Shown here one piece after another: positions 22,191 to 34,994 of a stretch of 64,000 nt of DNA (the stretch's first letter is position 1; every line of letters begins with the position of its first letter). A model generated the notes under the pieces. It was not told the origin of the DNA, did not search any database, and worked only from the letters and a program-made list of their open reading frames with translations. Origin of the DNA: Micropterus salmoides (Eukaryota; Chordata; Actinopteri; Centrarchiformes; Centrarchidae); NCBI RefSeq assembly GCF_014851395.1, contig NW_024040040.1, positions 25,649,000-25,712,999 on the forward strand, written 5' to 3'. Both the position numbers and the translations under genes were made by a program.

Positions 22191-23344
22191 AACTTCTGTT
22201 TTAAAAAGTTTAAATGTCTTAGCAGCATGTAGGTGTTGTCATATTAGGCTCTGTAACTTTAAGAGGGTAACCTCTGACACTGAGCTGTGACCGACTATGG
22301 TTGTTTTTTTTTAAGAGAGGCCTCCGATTCGTTCATGTAGATGCCTGTCACCTGTCTAAACTTGTGATTTGGTAAGGAGCGGGCCTAACAGGCAGAGCGG
22401 AGCAGAGTTACGAGTCAGCCTGCAGTCTGCAGATAGCAATGTTGCTAACCTGTTGCTAACAGCAAGCTAATGTTAAACGGACACTGTCTCACTGACAGCA
22501 CCACGCGTGAGCTGATAAGCACCTCTGGCTTTGAGGGAGACCATCCTGTACCTGTCTTCATCTTTCTGAGAGGATTGCAAAACATGACACCAGTGGGAGT
22601 TATCTGGTCAATGCTGTGAAACTGAGCTTACTTTAAAGGGTTAAACATGGCTGTCCAACAAACAGGTGGAGAAAACAGCTATGAGCTCAGTGACGGTCGG
22701 ATCGTAACGTTTATTAAACTCTGTGGAAAATGTTCAACAGCACTGCGGGGCCACAACGAGTCTGCGGGCTCCCTGGAAAAAGTTCAGTCCTCCAGAAGTT
22801 TGCCCAGAGGAAAAGCCGTCTCTGCGCCTTTCTGCTGAAGTGAGCCTGCTTTGGTGAGTGAAGCATCGTTAATCATCGTGACTGTGAGCTGCTGCTCTGT
22901 GTATGGGACAAACTGTTGTGCTGGATCGGTTGATACCAGGCTATGGATTGCGGTTGTTGTCATGTAGCCGCTTTCATGCTGCTTTATTATCCGCAGTTAT
23001 TACGCCAATATGGCGACTGGCTGAGCTGGGAGTGTAAATGATTGTATTGTAGTTTTACTGGCATCTATATTTTCAAAATAGTATAGTTAATAATACTAGT
23101 ATATACATAGTGTATATTTCAATGAAATTATTATATAGTCTAATATGAATATAAAAAATATTTATGCTCCGTGATGTCTGTAATCCTGATTGGGCTTGTT
23201 CCCAGTAAACGTTTTGTTCTTTGCAGTCAGTGCACAAATAAAAGCTGTAGTTGTTTTTTTTAAGGAAAAGGTCAACTAGCATATTTGAAGAAAAACTGCC
23301 CAACACATACAGATACATAACACATTAAAACAGGATTTTTTATG
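22191..23344. other. Stretch without recognised gene
   Basis: This is a moderately GC-rich region up to about 22990, then AT-rich. An open frame at 22647-22838 has no convincing homology. A GTGAGTGAAG donor-like word follows at 22854. No element edges were identified. Confidence 0.4.
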
Positions 23345-23850
23345 GCCGCTTGCCATAATGTGAACACATTTTTTACATCTCCTCATAGACCATAGCTCCA
23401 ATTGCCACCAAATTTTCTCTGGATCATCATTGGCCTTAGCATATATAAAGTTGTATAAAGCTTGTTGATAGCTCCTTCCGTTTTCAAGATATTGACCAAT
23501 AAACATGTAAAGGGTGTGGCTCAGGACATAAATAGACAAGAATCCGCAAGCGTTGGTCCATTCATCACAAAACTCACTGTATATGTCCACGTGTGCCGGA
23601 AATATGCCTTGAAAGTTTCATTCAAATTGACAACTAGGTGGCGCTTTAAATGCATCGTAACTGGATGTGGAATGATACAAATCGAGCTATAGATCAGAAA
23701 ATGGTTGTCCAGTTGTTACAAAACTTGTAGGATATGTTTTATAACAATGTTGAACCACATGTGTGAACTTATTTTGAAGGCGATATTGCGAAAAAAGATA
23801 TGAACCCGGGAATCGCTGCTTGCGACTATATTAGCGATTGTTTTTGTGTT
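23345..23850 (+). repeat. Unclassified 151-bp-period repeat, copy b (5' truncated)
   Basis: This starts inside the family at a TTTTTTACATCTCCTC block and runs to the family's 3' end with TATGAACCCGGGAATCGC and TTGCGACTATATT. It contains two of the CACAAAACT units, about 151 bp apart. It is roughly 90% similar by eye to copy c, which follows directly in the same orientation. Confidence 0.75.
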
Positions 23851-23864
23851 AGCAATCTGCTTTT

Positions 23865-24640
23865 CTCCATTTGCTGTGAGCTGGAATGAGCTAGAAATGA
23901 ATGAATGAAACTTGGCACAGTAACTCTAACAGATGTGCTCGCACTGTCACAGAAATATTACACCAATCGGCCTCATGGTGGCGCTGTAATTAAGACACAA
24001 ATTATAGGTTTTGAAAGGCTACCTACTTCACACTAAGTCCGATTGACTTGAAATTTCTCACAGAAGTCCAGCTCAATGTGCTCTACAAAATACCCCCAGG
24101 GTTCGTTAAGACCCGCCTACAAAAAACCTCTGCCATTTTAGATTTTTTGAAAAACACATTTTTTACATCTCCTCCTACACCATAGCTCCGATTGCCACCA
24201 AATTTTCTCTGGTTCATCATTGGCCTTAGCGTATATAAAGTTGTATAAAGCTTGTTGATAGCTCCTTTTCGTTTTAAAGATATTGACCAATAAACATGTA
24301 AAGAGCATGGCTCAGGACATAAACAGACTAGAATCTGCAACCGTTGGTCCAATCAACACAACACACTCAGAATATGTCCACGAGTGCCAGAAACATACCC
24401 TGAAAGTTTAATTAAAATTGACCACTAGGTGGTGCTTTAAATGCATCGTCACTGGATGTGGAATGATACACATCAAGCTTTTAAGATCAGAAAATGGTTT
24501 TCCAGTTGTTAGAAAACTTGCAGGATGTGTTTTATAACAATGTTGAACCACATGTGTGAAATTATTTTGATGGCGATATTGCAAAATAAGGTATGAACCC
24601 GCGAATCGCAGCTTGCGGCTATATTTTTCATTGTTTTTTG
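23865..24640 (+). repeat. Unclassified 151-bp-period repeat, copy c
   Basis: A nearly full copy from GTGAGCTGGAATGAGCTAGA to TTGCGGCTATATTT. It shares all blocks of copy a up to the tandem units and shares its 3' end with copy b. The direct head-to-tail placement of b and c suggests tandem duplication or insertion of one copy beside another. Confidence 0.75.
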
Positions 24641-25691
24641 TTTGAGTGTTTATATTACAATATATTATGCTGTATATATTTTCTTTTTACTCTGATGTAT
24701 GGAAGTTACTTTATGTGTGTGAATAAAGTACCCTAAAATGCTATTCTTACCTTAAAGTCCTAATTCTTTTTTTCAGTTTTATACACAATTGTATTCTGTT
24801 AGCTAGACAAAAAACAGTACAGTAACCATTGTCAATGAAGGACTGGGCTAAGACTGAAAGGTGGACATAAGGGATATTTCAGTGGTCCTCTGCCATAGTG
24901 ACAAAACATCTAAAGATTTTGACTTGCAGTGCTTACACAGTGCCAAAGGGAGGAAGCATTTTGGGGGCACTGACTGTTTAAATGAGAAGGAAATTTTTGA
25001 CACGAGTGAACTGTTTTGGGAGAGGTATGAGCTTTTGCAGGTGAACCATGGTGTTGTGCCGAACCATCCACGTTATTCTGGCAAAAGGACCAAGAGTGTT
25101 GAGAACGTCCAGTCTGTTTCAAGAAATGAGCCAAAGCAATTGAGAAGGATCTTTGCCATTTTCTTGGCACTGACTCTTTATATGGGAAAGGAATTTAGTT
25201 TTGAAGCATGAGTGAACAGTTTTGGGAGCTTGTAAGACTGTTTTGCAAAATGAGCTTAGAGGTCTGAGAATGTAATTTCTGTTTCAAGAAATGAGCCAAA
25301 CCAATGGAGAAAAACTGAAGAAGTGGTAGCTAAATACTATGTTGCCAGCATAATACCCTGACATGTGCTATATGCTTTTACTGAGATAAAGCTCTCAGAA
25401 TCAAAGAGCTGTGTTCCAAGGTCACAGTTTTGTGCTGAGATACCAATTTGCCCACACAATAAAGCTTCAATAGACCAGTTTGGAATGCAGCCAAAGGACA
25501 TAAATGGTTATTTTTGTCGTTTGAACAACTGGGCATGGCACAATATGAGATTGTTTTCTCTCCACTTACTTATTCTGGACTATTTGTATTGCAGTTGCTT
25601 TCTTCATGTGTTGTACAGTATTTTCCCACCTTTGATCCACAGCAACAGGTCTTCACTGGGTGTTCTTAAAAGGTCATGCTAAGAAACAAAA
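24641..25691. other. Stretch without recognised gene
   Basis: 24860-25340 contains repeated GAAATGAGCCAAA words and GTGAACTGTTTTGGGAG twice (about 25006 and 25211). This suggests an old repeat, perhaps the non-coding part of a transposon. Open frames here show no domain. Confidence 0.4.
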
Positions 25692-26674
25692 GGGTTGGAT
25701 TTACTAACACCCCGAATAAAGAATACTAAATTGCGTGTGCATTCAAAATATTGCATGTTTAATTGTAGTACCTGTTATGGGTTATCAACTAAGACTAACT
25801 TGAGTAGATGACAACGGGTGCAAACACAATGGAGGTGGCAGTATTTAAATGAGAGTTTTGCGTGTTTTATTGATTTCCGCCATGGAAAGTCAGGAGGGCC
25901 AGGTGGGAACTACGGGGGAACCAGAGAGAATAAGACATGAACTCCCCTAACAACGTGATGGGGGGGTCTCTAAAATATTGATAGTATGCTTTTTCATCAT
26001 TAATTTCTATATTTCTATATCACCCTGTATGCCCCATTCCCTCTCAGATACCATCGCTATTACGACCACTGCACTGTGAACAGTTGGTGACCATTCCCTC
26101 TGGCTGGATGAATGTTACGCATGAGCGCCACGCAACTTTCTAAATTCTTCCATCTCACGGAGAAAATAAGTCAGGTTGAAACAACCCCCCCCCCCCTCCC
26201 GAAAGTTATGGTATGGTTCGCAATGAAATGCAGAATTGCACGAAGTTTGGGCATAGCAGGTATTGTGACTCCTTCTTGTAACTGGCCCCAAATCAGCCCT
26301 AAGGTCAACCAACAGCTCTAATGTGGCATGGCTGGAGAGGCGAAATGTGCGCGTTATATGTTCCTCAACGCACCTACTTTTCAAACGTATTAAATACAGA
26401 TGCTGTTGCACTCACATGAAATTGATTTTAGGCTTGTTAGATCACATTGCTTGTAGTAAATAAATGTATTTGTTACCCTCCCATTACTTTTCATAATAAA
26501 ATTGAAATGCCCCAAATTGCATATTCATTAAGGCAAAAGTAGTAAATGAACAACAGGTGCTATCTTGCACGTCATTCTCCGTGCACACCGTTAGTAGATC
26601 AGCTTACATGTTAATTTGCCGGTGATAAAGTTTGCACACGTTTTTACTCACGCAAACCTTTAGTAAATCTGGCC
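25692..26674 (+). mobile_element. Harbinger-like element, copy 2, both ends present
   Basis: The left edge GGGTTGGATTTACTAA and the right edge TTAGTAAATCTGGCC form imperfect inverted repeats around 983 bp. Inside are an AAACACAATGGAGGTGG block, an ATGGAAAGTCAGGA start (about 25882) and GCCCCATTCCCTCTC (about 26031). Then follow a GTTGGTGACCATTCCCTC block, a C13 run near 26187, and the 3' half shared with copy 1. The protein-like frame after the ATG is lost quickly, so the element is non-autonomous. The flanking three bases (AAA or AAG, and ATA) do not give a clean TWA duplication. Confidence 0.65.
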
Positions 26675-28210
26675 ATAAGAATCTCTGCTAGGAAGAAAAG
26701 ATAACAGAAGGCCTTTTGTTTGGAGGCAATTTTAATATTTACTAAGCTTCCAATGTAGACATGAAAAACTAAAAGCAGACAGAGAGCAAAACAGTGAACA
26801 TAAAAGTGGTTGTTGCAGTATAATGCAAGCGGGAAGCAAGGCATTTTCAGCCTCTTCTTGAGCTGGTTACTGAGGAAGAGGTACAAACACTGTCAATTTA
26901 CTGGCCACTGGGATTTCCTTTTCCTAAAACAACACTACATAACCTCAGCTGAATAGTGGCCACTGTGTACACAAGTGGCAATTATATAAAAATGTCACAT
27001 TGCATATCTCTTAATTTTACAATATTCTCTTTGCTTTAAAAACATTATAAGGTAACCTGATTGAGAGGATCACAGGAGGAAAAAAAATGTATCTTGTTTC
27101 ACTTTTGTGATGAATCCAATGAAATCAGTGATATGCTAAAACTGTACTGTAGGACTCATTAAGTCAACAAACTGGGCAGTTTGTTGACCACCACCACCAC
27201 CGTTATCGCGATTGTTTAAACGTGTGTTGATAAGCAGGCTGTCCTTTCACAAGCTACAGCTATGTATTTCAGACATAGAACAGAACAGCAGAAGAAGGAT
27301 AAATGCCCAGCCAAGTGAGGGAGGATCGGATGGGGGAGAGATAACTGTGGGCATGGGTGCGTCTGTCTGTGTGTGCGTGTGTGAGACAGAGAGAGAAAAA
27401 GAGAGAGAGAGCTCCGTTTATTTATTCTCATAGCTAGGCTAACTAAGTGATTATTATCAAATCTTTGTTTTTAACTTTGTGATGGCAAGGCTAGCAGATC
27501 CAAGTGCAGGACTAAGAAAGGGAGGACTATTTATTGAAGGGTAAAGGATCGGATATTTAGTAGGTGAAGAGCGAGGCAGAGTGAAAATAGATGCATGCCG
27601 AACCGGTGTGGTGGCTGCTGTACAGAGCAGGGGGAACCGTAGCTGAGACTCCAGAGAGAGAGAGTCTGATCCGAGCAGATCCAGAGCAGAATCCGGGAAT
27701 AGTTTAGCCGGGCGGGGGTCCAGGAGTAGAACGGACAGGATGAGAAGTATTTCCAGTAGTAGTATGCAAATTTCACTTTTAACTTTTATTATAGCGACTA
27801 AAAGCTCTTCTTCTACAATTCTTCTCATTGAATTATTTAGATGTGTTCATTATGATGTTGTTTTTGTTTCCAGCCTACAGTTTAGCTACAGATTAATTTT
27901 AAAATGTAGGAAATTTGACTGTTTTGATCTGGAATGAAATTAAGCAATTGAAAAATTAATAAACGGCATCATTTCCAAACTACTGCTGTCATCACTCAGT
28001 TTAAAGTGCTCCCACACAGCTGAGGGCTTCATTTCGTTTTCCCTTTGATGTGAACTGGAGCGTTATGTTCACTGCTGTCAGTGGAGGTCAGGCGCGCAAA
28101 AAACCCCCCTCAATAATCCAATCTCAAAATTGAAAATCGAATGTGTACCCAACGGTTGAATATTAAAATATTCTGGTCCAGCCCTAATAATATTTCAATT
28201 GTAACACTAT
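26675..28210. other. Stretch without recognised gene
   Basis: This holds a CAC-type run (27188-27201) and a purine-rich GAGAGA tract (about 27386-27413). The segment at 27480-27735 with GTGCAGGACTAAGAAAGGG may be a worn minus-strand LTR fragment. No coding sequence recognised. Confidence 0.4.
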
Positions 28211-29100
28211 GGGCCCGATTTACTAACATCCCGAATAAAGAGTACTAAATTGCGTGTGCATTCTAAAATATTGCACGTGCAATTTTAGTACCTGTTATGG
28301 GTGATTTACTAAGGATTTTTGCGTAGATGACAACAGAAGCAAACACAATGGAGGTGGGAGTATTTAAATGAAGGTTTTGTGTGTTTTAATGGTTTCTGCC
28401 ATGGAGAGTCAGGAGAGAAAGCAGCCACTGCGTAAAAACCTTGGTTTGTTTCGTTCAGTGCCGGTTGCTCCGCTATCTCCTGGCCCTGGCGCTGTACGCC
28501 CCATTCCCTCTCTGATACCTAGAGTGGGTTGTGTCGCTATTTGCGTTTGCATCGCAGTGCATCTGGGAGTCTTTGTTTTTTTTCTTTTCTTTTTTTTTTT
28601 TTTTGATTTATTCTTTTTCTTTCTCCCACCCCTATTGGCTACTGGGGTTCTTGCCTGACTGTTACAGTCGTGGCGTCCCACTCTCACTAACAACTACATT
28701 CTTTAACAGGCTTATGCGCACACACATGTACACACACACACACACATACAGACACATTCACCCACACGCACACAGACACACACAGACACAAACAAACTTA
28801 GGTTGTCCCCCCTTTCCCCCTTCTCTTACAGGTGTTGTCCTTTCTCTGTGCTGTCTGTTTGTGCCCCCCCATCCCCGTGTCTGCCCCCCTGTCCGGCCCG
28901 GGGACAAATCAATACATAATTAAATAAATAATAAAACAGACAAAGGAGTATTTTTATACTCTCTTGTTAAAGTAAAATCTGTCTGGCACAATATGGTATC
29001 CAGGTCATTATACTCTATACCAGGCTGCTGGGCAAAAAAAAAAAAAAAGACCGGCGCGCTGTGAACAGTTGGTGATCGTTCCCTCTGGCTGGAGGAATTT
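28211..29100 (+). mobile_element. Harbinger-like element, copy 3, interrupted
   Basis: The left edge GGGCCCGATTTACTAAC is followed by the family blocks AATAAAGAGTACTAAATTGC and GTACCTGTTATGGGTGATTT. An ATG at about 28401 reads MESQERKQPLRKNLGLFRSV, the best-preserved start of this family here. The family sequence breaks off near 28558 in a T-rich, CA-rich block (28570-29045) and resumes with GTGAACAGTTGGTGATCGTT at about 29060. The 3' half is missing. The conserved ATG start in two copies suggests a former protein-coding exon. Confidence 0.55.
28721..28795. repeat. CA-rich microsatellite
   Basis: Interrupted ACACAC runs mixed with ACAGACAC units inside the insert that splits Harbinger-like copy 3. 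Confidence 0.8.
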
Positions 29101-29164
29101 GCCATTCCAGGAAGAAGGAAATGCCATTCCAGGAAGCCAGGAAATGTTGCTACAGGTGCATTTC

Positions 29165-30957
29165 CATTTTGCCTTGTCTAGGAGAACTCTATCAAGGAAG
29201 TCTGTGGTTATTAATTAAGATCCAGTGCAGGGCTTCAGACAGAGAGTAGAAGATCTTGGGATTGCTTCTGCAGCCGAAGGCGAGGCGCACAGAAAAATAA
29301 TAGGTTCCTTTCCGGCAAACTCCGAAAAAACGCCAGAAATCTGGGTGGATGGGCAAGAATTTAAATGCACTGGTGATATCTGCTTTGGAAAGCCAAGCCC
29401 CGTGTCCTGCCAGACAGATGAGGGTGATGGCATGATTGATGGTTGCATATTGCATGGAGAAATCTGGGCTGGGGATGCTTGGGATGAGTGAGCCATGTGG
29501 GGAGGATAGGTCTATTAACCTCTTTTTCCCGGAGTACTTCCGAGTGGCGACACCTATGGAACTCATGCGGTATACTGAAAAAGGAGGCTTATCAATGGAC
29601 CTATCATGAATCCCTCTTTCAATTCTTTAGCTAATAAAGAGTCGACTGCGTGGGGTTCTGTGAGAGCAGACTAGAGGTTGTGGCAGGCGTGCGTAGTGTC
29701 TGGGAGGACCTGGAAGGAAACCGTGTGTGAAGCCGTTGATGAGAAAGTTGACGCACTGTCTATCTGGGTGATTTTGTAGAGCAGTAGCAAGGCTGTTTAC
29801 CTTAACTGGTGTGCCGAGGTGCTGTACTAGTCATTCTGCAGGTGTGGTCAGATTATGAGGGCAGGTGCTCCTGGCATGAGCTCCTCCACAAAAAGAGCAG
29901 ACATGCAGCAGTCTGCAGTTGGACAGGGAGCAGCCAAGGTGATCATAATTGTTGCAGACCATCCTGCCTCCCTGGTACAGAGGGACGTACGTCTGCAGGC
30001 CTGGGGATGATGGGAGGTGGGGGTGTGGCTGATGACAGGCGTTTTAACGCACGCTAGTGGGGCGCTGACTGTGCACACTGAGGCAGGGTGGGAGGGGGCT
30101 CCGCATAACTCGCAGGAGAGGGAGGTGCGGGCTGCAAAGTTGCAGCAGTAAAGTTCGGAGTTGAGAGCTCCCCAGCATGTGCCCTGGTTAAATTGCTGGA
30201 AGGTCGATAGATTGTTGAAGCTGTCTGAGAGGCTGGTGCTGCTGTGGCTAAAGAAAAGTTGTTAACACGAGCAAAAACATTCGGGTGTTGTGGAAGGAAG
30301 GGGGTGGGGATCGGGGTTTGGGGGTAAGAACAGACCAGTTGTAAAAGAAGGAGGAAGCTCAGGATCACCGCTTCCGATGTTTGGTGAGGCCCTTTGAGTT
30401 GCTGTACCGGGCTCTTGAATTGCTGCTTCAACTGCTTGAAATGAGATAGGAGCAGAAGCCATATCACTGTAATCAGCGGAAGGAAGGGTAGAGGAAGGGA
30501 TGATGGGATGAAAGGATGTGTGTGCACGGGAGGAGAGTGCAACCTGTGAACACAGGGATGAGAAGAAGGCAGATTGCCTGAGACATGACAGACACAGAGG
30601 GAGCAGGCACATGGGGAAACACAACCTGATCCCCGCCAGGGGGAGCTGGAGATGCGTGCTGAGGTCGTTGAGACCCTGTGACGTCTGGCCGTGGCCGACC
30701 CTGGCGGGGAAGCGCCAGAGGCTTGGTGGTTGGTATTGCCGGAGGATTGATGGAGGCTTTGTAGTGATGGAACAATGTTGTTGGGCCATAAATAAGCATA
30801 ATGACTTGAAAATGCGGGTTGGATGATGAAGGACCACTGCACCACTGCCTGTCACTGACCCTGCCAGTCTAAAGTGACTTAAGGGCTGCCTGGTCTTTGA
30901 ACCTGTTGACTTGGAGCTGCTTGATCCATGGCTGGTTGTTCTCTGCTGATATGGCAT
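29165..30957 (-). pseudogene. DIRS-type retrotransposon fragment (gag-like and RT)
   Basis: The minus strand carries a decayed DIRS-type element. A proline- and serine-rich gag-like region spans about 30957-30060 in two frames. A zinc-binding motif at about 29950-29840 reads CNNYDHLGCSLSNC then HVCSFCGGAHARSTC, a pattern typical of DIRS gag. Next come FLINGFTHGF (about 29750) and LLAKEL (about 29635). The reverse transcriptase start follows at about 29600-29192 with SSIGVATRKYSGKKRLIDL, LSKADITSAFKFLPIHP and FGCRSNPKIF. The frame breaks several times, and the sequence stops before the YLDD active site near 29165. No RNase H or tyrosine recombinase part was found. Confidence 0.8.
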
Positions 30958-33684
30958 CAGGTGTGTCCATAATCTTGAAGTTTTAGATAGACTTGAATAA
31001 ATTAACTAGGATTTTTGGTCTGCCTGCCCTACAGACAGGACCATGATTGCGCCCCTCTTGTCCTCAATAATCCCAGGGGTCTGCCAGTGAAGTGGGACCT
31101 GCATAGCCACTGAACTTGTCTGTCCTGTGGGCATGGGCAGTGGTGCTTAACTGTGCCATTCTGGATCGTTCCTTTACAATGATTGTGTATCATGAATAAC
31201 TTAACTTCCAGTCTGCACCAAGTTGAAGTTAATTTTAAGTTTATATTTTATGTTGGACTTTTTGGCTTGAAGACATTTTCTCAGCCTTAAAAAACACACG
31301 AGTCATGCCAAGCTGTGACTTTATAGCACTAAGATTTGAAGGACAACCTTAAAAGATGAGTAAACTGAGTTCAGATGAATCCCCTATACCAGTCTGATAC
31401 TTAAATAACTACAACAGACATACTAACATTTGTTAGTCTGTGGTAGTACATATTTTCTTACTTACTTCTAGTGGTATGTAGCAATGCAGTTTGGGATTTT
31501 TTGCTCAGGTTCTGAGATATCCGTCTCCACCCTAATAGTTAATTTGTACATTAGATAGTTGGCAAAGCAGTAGTTTAATTATTATTTATTATTTAGTATT
31601 ATTGGACTAGTAGTTTGGTCTAAATCAGTAATCTTTGGAGTCAAGGGCAAGACTAGGAAACGTACCTCTCTAAGGAAGAACAGGGTCCATGGAGGATTTA
31701 ATTTGTGAGAAATCTATCAGCAGCCCATCAGTTCTTTTGTTTCTCCTGTAGTAGAGCATCTTGTCATGCTGGGGAGAGCCACCCTGTCTCCATTCTGTCT
31801 GTGAGTTTTATCTCACCACCAGGCTGGCATACTGCTGAGAACAAATGGACATGGCATAACTTCAGCAAGAGATCAGCCCGTATGTATTCCCAAGGATGAT
31901 GAAAGGAGTTTCTCTTGTCATGAGATTTTACAACACAAATACACACATCTTTTTCTATTAACCCTTATGCAACCAGTAGGGATGTACTTCAAACAATGGA
32001 ACATATTTGGTATGGACTCCACTGGATATCATAATATCTCGTCTATTGTGATTTTATCAGGTAAAAACATTAATGTTTGTGTTAGGCTCTGAATAATGTC
32101 TCAAGTCAATGTGCATTAACTGCTTTGATAATAACTGATTAGAACTTTGGTTCTATTTTTGTGGTTCTGACCAATAGTCAGTTATGATAACACTGTAATT
32201 ACATTAAGTCACTGATGTCTCAAAACATGGTGACGTAACAAAAAAAAATAGGTCCAATTGGCACAAACAAGCACAAGCAGTTTGATGGTCAAACAGGTTG
32301 TAAACAAGCAAACAGTTTTGTTAGATTAGCATCCACTTTATCTGGAGGTTATACCAAAAGTAAAAGCACCCGTAATGCCGCTAATAATATACACAGGAAA
32401 ACCGTGGGTGTGCACAACTAGGGTACGAACAATAAGTCAAAGTCGCAATAATAAATTTATCTATAAGATGGGATGGATGATGATGGACAGAGAGTTTGGG
32501 TGATATTTTTGCTTTTTACCTTTTTTCTCTCTTCCAAATAAGTTTCTCCAACTGTAGCATGTTGCTCAATGGAACTTTCAGCAATGTTGCCTTGTTAAGA
32601 GTTTGTAGAAAACATTTTTGAGGGGTAAAGTACAAAGGTTGTAATATAATGTAGTTTGAGTGTTGAGACTGCTTCCCATTTCCTTAGGTTCATTAAACCC
32701 AATCAATAATCATTTGGATAATGTAGAAAATGAGTTATACTGCAAACCAAGCTGTTTTTTACTCTCCAAAAATTCACATTATTGTAGATATAACGTTTTT
32801 AGTCATGCTTGTGGCATGGCTCTATGGATGGCAATTTCGCTTTGTCAGCTGGTTGGGCATTCCTCCACACTCCAGACTGAAATATCTCAACATTAGATGG
32901 ATTGCCATGAAATTTGGTGGATACATTAATGGTATCCAGAGGATGAATCCTACTGACTGTAGTGATCCCCTGACTTTTCCTATAGCACCACCTGGATGTT
33001 GACATCCTTTGCTTTTTGTCAAATATGTCACCAAGATAACCACTGAGCCACCATGCTGCATTTTTGCTTTATAGCAGATACCTGGCTTCAGCAGACTGCC
33101 ATCCTCTGTGACCCCAGCTGTGTGTGGGAATCTGTATATAGGTAGGATGCGTGACTGATCCATTGGTAATTATCAGTGACACCTCATACAACACTTACTG
33201 AAGCTCCCTTTGCAATATTTCTGACCATGTTGTAACTAATATATTATATAAAAATTCGTTCAATATTCCATTCCTTAAATTGCATGAATGAAACATCATT
33301 GGTATGTATAATGAAATGTTGATTCATCAATTCCATGGAGAGGTAGAGATATAGTAATAGTATAATAATAAGAAAGAAAACAAAAGCAGAAAATACATAA
33401 AGAAAAATAAAAGTGAAATAAAATATGGTAAAATAGTATTAGCAATACTAAAATGTATGCAACAATGACTCAATGCAAACATAAATTAACAATCCCAAAC
33501 TTTTTCTAAAGGGAAAAAGGTATAATTGTTATATACTTAAGTTAGCATTTTCTAAAACCACAACAAGAGAACAAGTCTAGTCAACCATTACAATGTATGA
33601 ATACATATTTACCCTTCCATTCATTAGAAATAATATAATAGACATATCAGACAGGCCCAACACATTTCAGAGTGCCATAATATG
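30958..33684. other. Gene-free stretch with one common fish repeat
   Basis: No gene recognised. About 32880-33010 (ATGGATTGCCATGAAATTTG, then GATCCCCTGACTTTTCCT and a GCACCACCT word) belongs to a repeat type widespread in teleosts. The rest is AT-rich and largely featureless; 33340-33480 is A-rich. Confidence 0.45.
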
Positions 33685-34330
33685 ACTGAATATGTCATAA
33701 TTGTCACAGGTTTGTAGGATAGAGCAGGTTGGAGGACCCAAACGCAGGACACTGAACAGGTCAAGTTCAAAAAGGCTTATTTGACAAACATAAGGCGAGC
33801 ACACTTACTTCAGAGTGACTTAGTCCAAAGTCTAAAATAAAGTGATCCACAAGAAGAGACACACAGGCGAGAGAAATCAGGACTAACGAGACAGCAGGGG
33901 AAAACAGAGAGACAGGCAGGCAGAGGGATAACTCGAGGGTTACCATGAACACTTGACAGGCAGACAGAAACCAAGCATGAAGCAAACACCAGATAATAAC
34001 AGAAAAGACAGGAACTTAGGCGGGCACAGATCCAAATGGGAACAGAACAGAAACAAGCAGACTGAACACAAGGCACTGGCAACTGACACAAGAGAAGAAA
34101 CATACTGGAACACAGAACAGACCAAAAACTAATCATACAGATAGACTACAAAACGTAACAGGAAAAACAGACTGAATTAAGAACCGAACACGGAGCAGAC
34201 ATGGGCAAAATAACGAACACTGAAGTACACAGACCAGGAGTAAAGTACTAAGACATTAACACAGAACTAGGAACTAAGACATGGAACTAAAACACAGACT
34301 AAATAACAGATACCAAACTGACAAATAAAT
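33685..34330 (-). mobile_element. Ty3/gypsy-type LTR, minus strand (tentative ends)
   Basis: GGAGGACCCAAACGCAGGACAC at about 33732 is the reverse of the TTTGGGTCCTCC end motif of the LTR at 18475-19157. It is followed by the same purine-rich body (GACAGCAGGGGAAAACAGAG at about 33890, also seen at 2568). TGTCA words near 33685 and 33703, and TGACA near 34319, are candidate ends, but no duplication is clear. No internal region. Confidence 0.5.
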
Positions 34331-34619
34331 AAACTGTCAGGTGCTTTGCTAGAAGTAGTAGTATAGGCCTCCAAAAAGAGCAGTTAAAGCAGCTGGCTCA
34401 AATGTTGTTTCAACACTTACGGAAATAGTGCTTAAGATGTCCAATAACTGTGCAGAGAGGGGTACGTCCAAAACATGGGAATGTATGTGGCAGGGGCTGA
34501 ATGACATCTGTCACAAGTAGAGTCAACATTACCATAGATTCTAGCTATCCTGACTTTGGTCAGACGCACACTGGATCAGATGAAGGCATAATGTTTTGCT
34601 ACACACTTCATCTGGAATT

Positions 34620-34818
34620 TCCTTTCCTACATAGATAAGAGGGACCACATCACGCCTGTGTTGCACTCACTACACTGGTTTCCTGTTCATTACAGGTTTG
34701 AATTTAACTTTTAAATGTCTAATGGATTTGCTCCGCTTTACCTAACGGAGCTTCTTTGCGTTCACACTCCTGCTAAAGTGCTGAGATCTGCCAATCTTCT
34801 CCTCCTCCAGGCTCAAAA
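34620..34818 (+). pseudogene. LINE C-terminal fragment, left part
   Basis: This reads DHITPVLHSLHWFPVHYR and then, after a stop or shift, NGFAPLYLTELL and RSANLLLLQ. These are the conserved region after the reverse transcriptase in many fish LINEs (DHITPVL...LHWLPV...LAPSYL). The continuation is found about 4.8 kb downstream at 39609, so the fragment was split by a large insertion. Confidence 0.75.
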
Positions 34819-34994
34819 TCATAGACTGTAAATAAGAAGTGGACATAGTCCACTAGTCTTCCGGCGCCAGCGCAAGCAGGACGCTGATCCAGTAGCTCCG
34901 TATGTGTTGTGTTGTTTTTAATACTTTAAGTGTGTTTTTTTTTAACTTTAACGTTCTTTATATAACACTAGCTGTGTAAAACTTTATATATCCT

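Noticed and set aside
22647..22838. Frame starting MAVQQTGGENSYELSDGRIVT, reminiscent of the actin word SYELPDGQVIT
   Set aside because: The resemblance covers only about ten residues and nothing after it matches actin.
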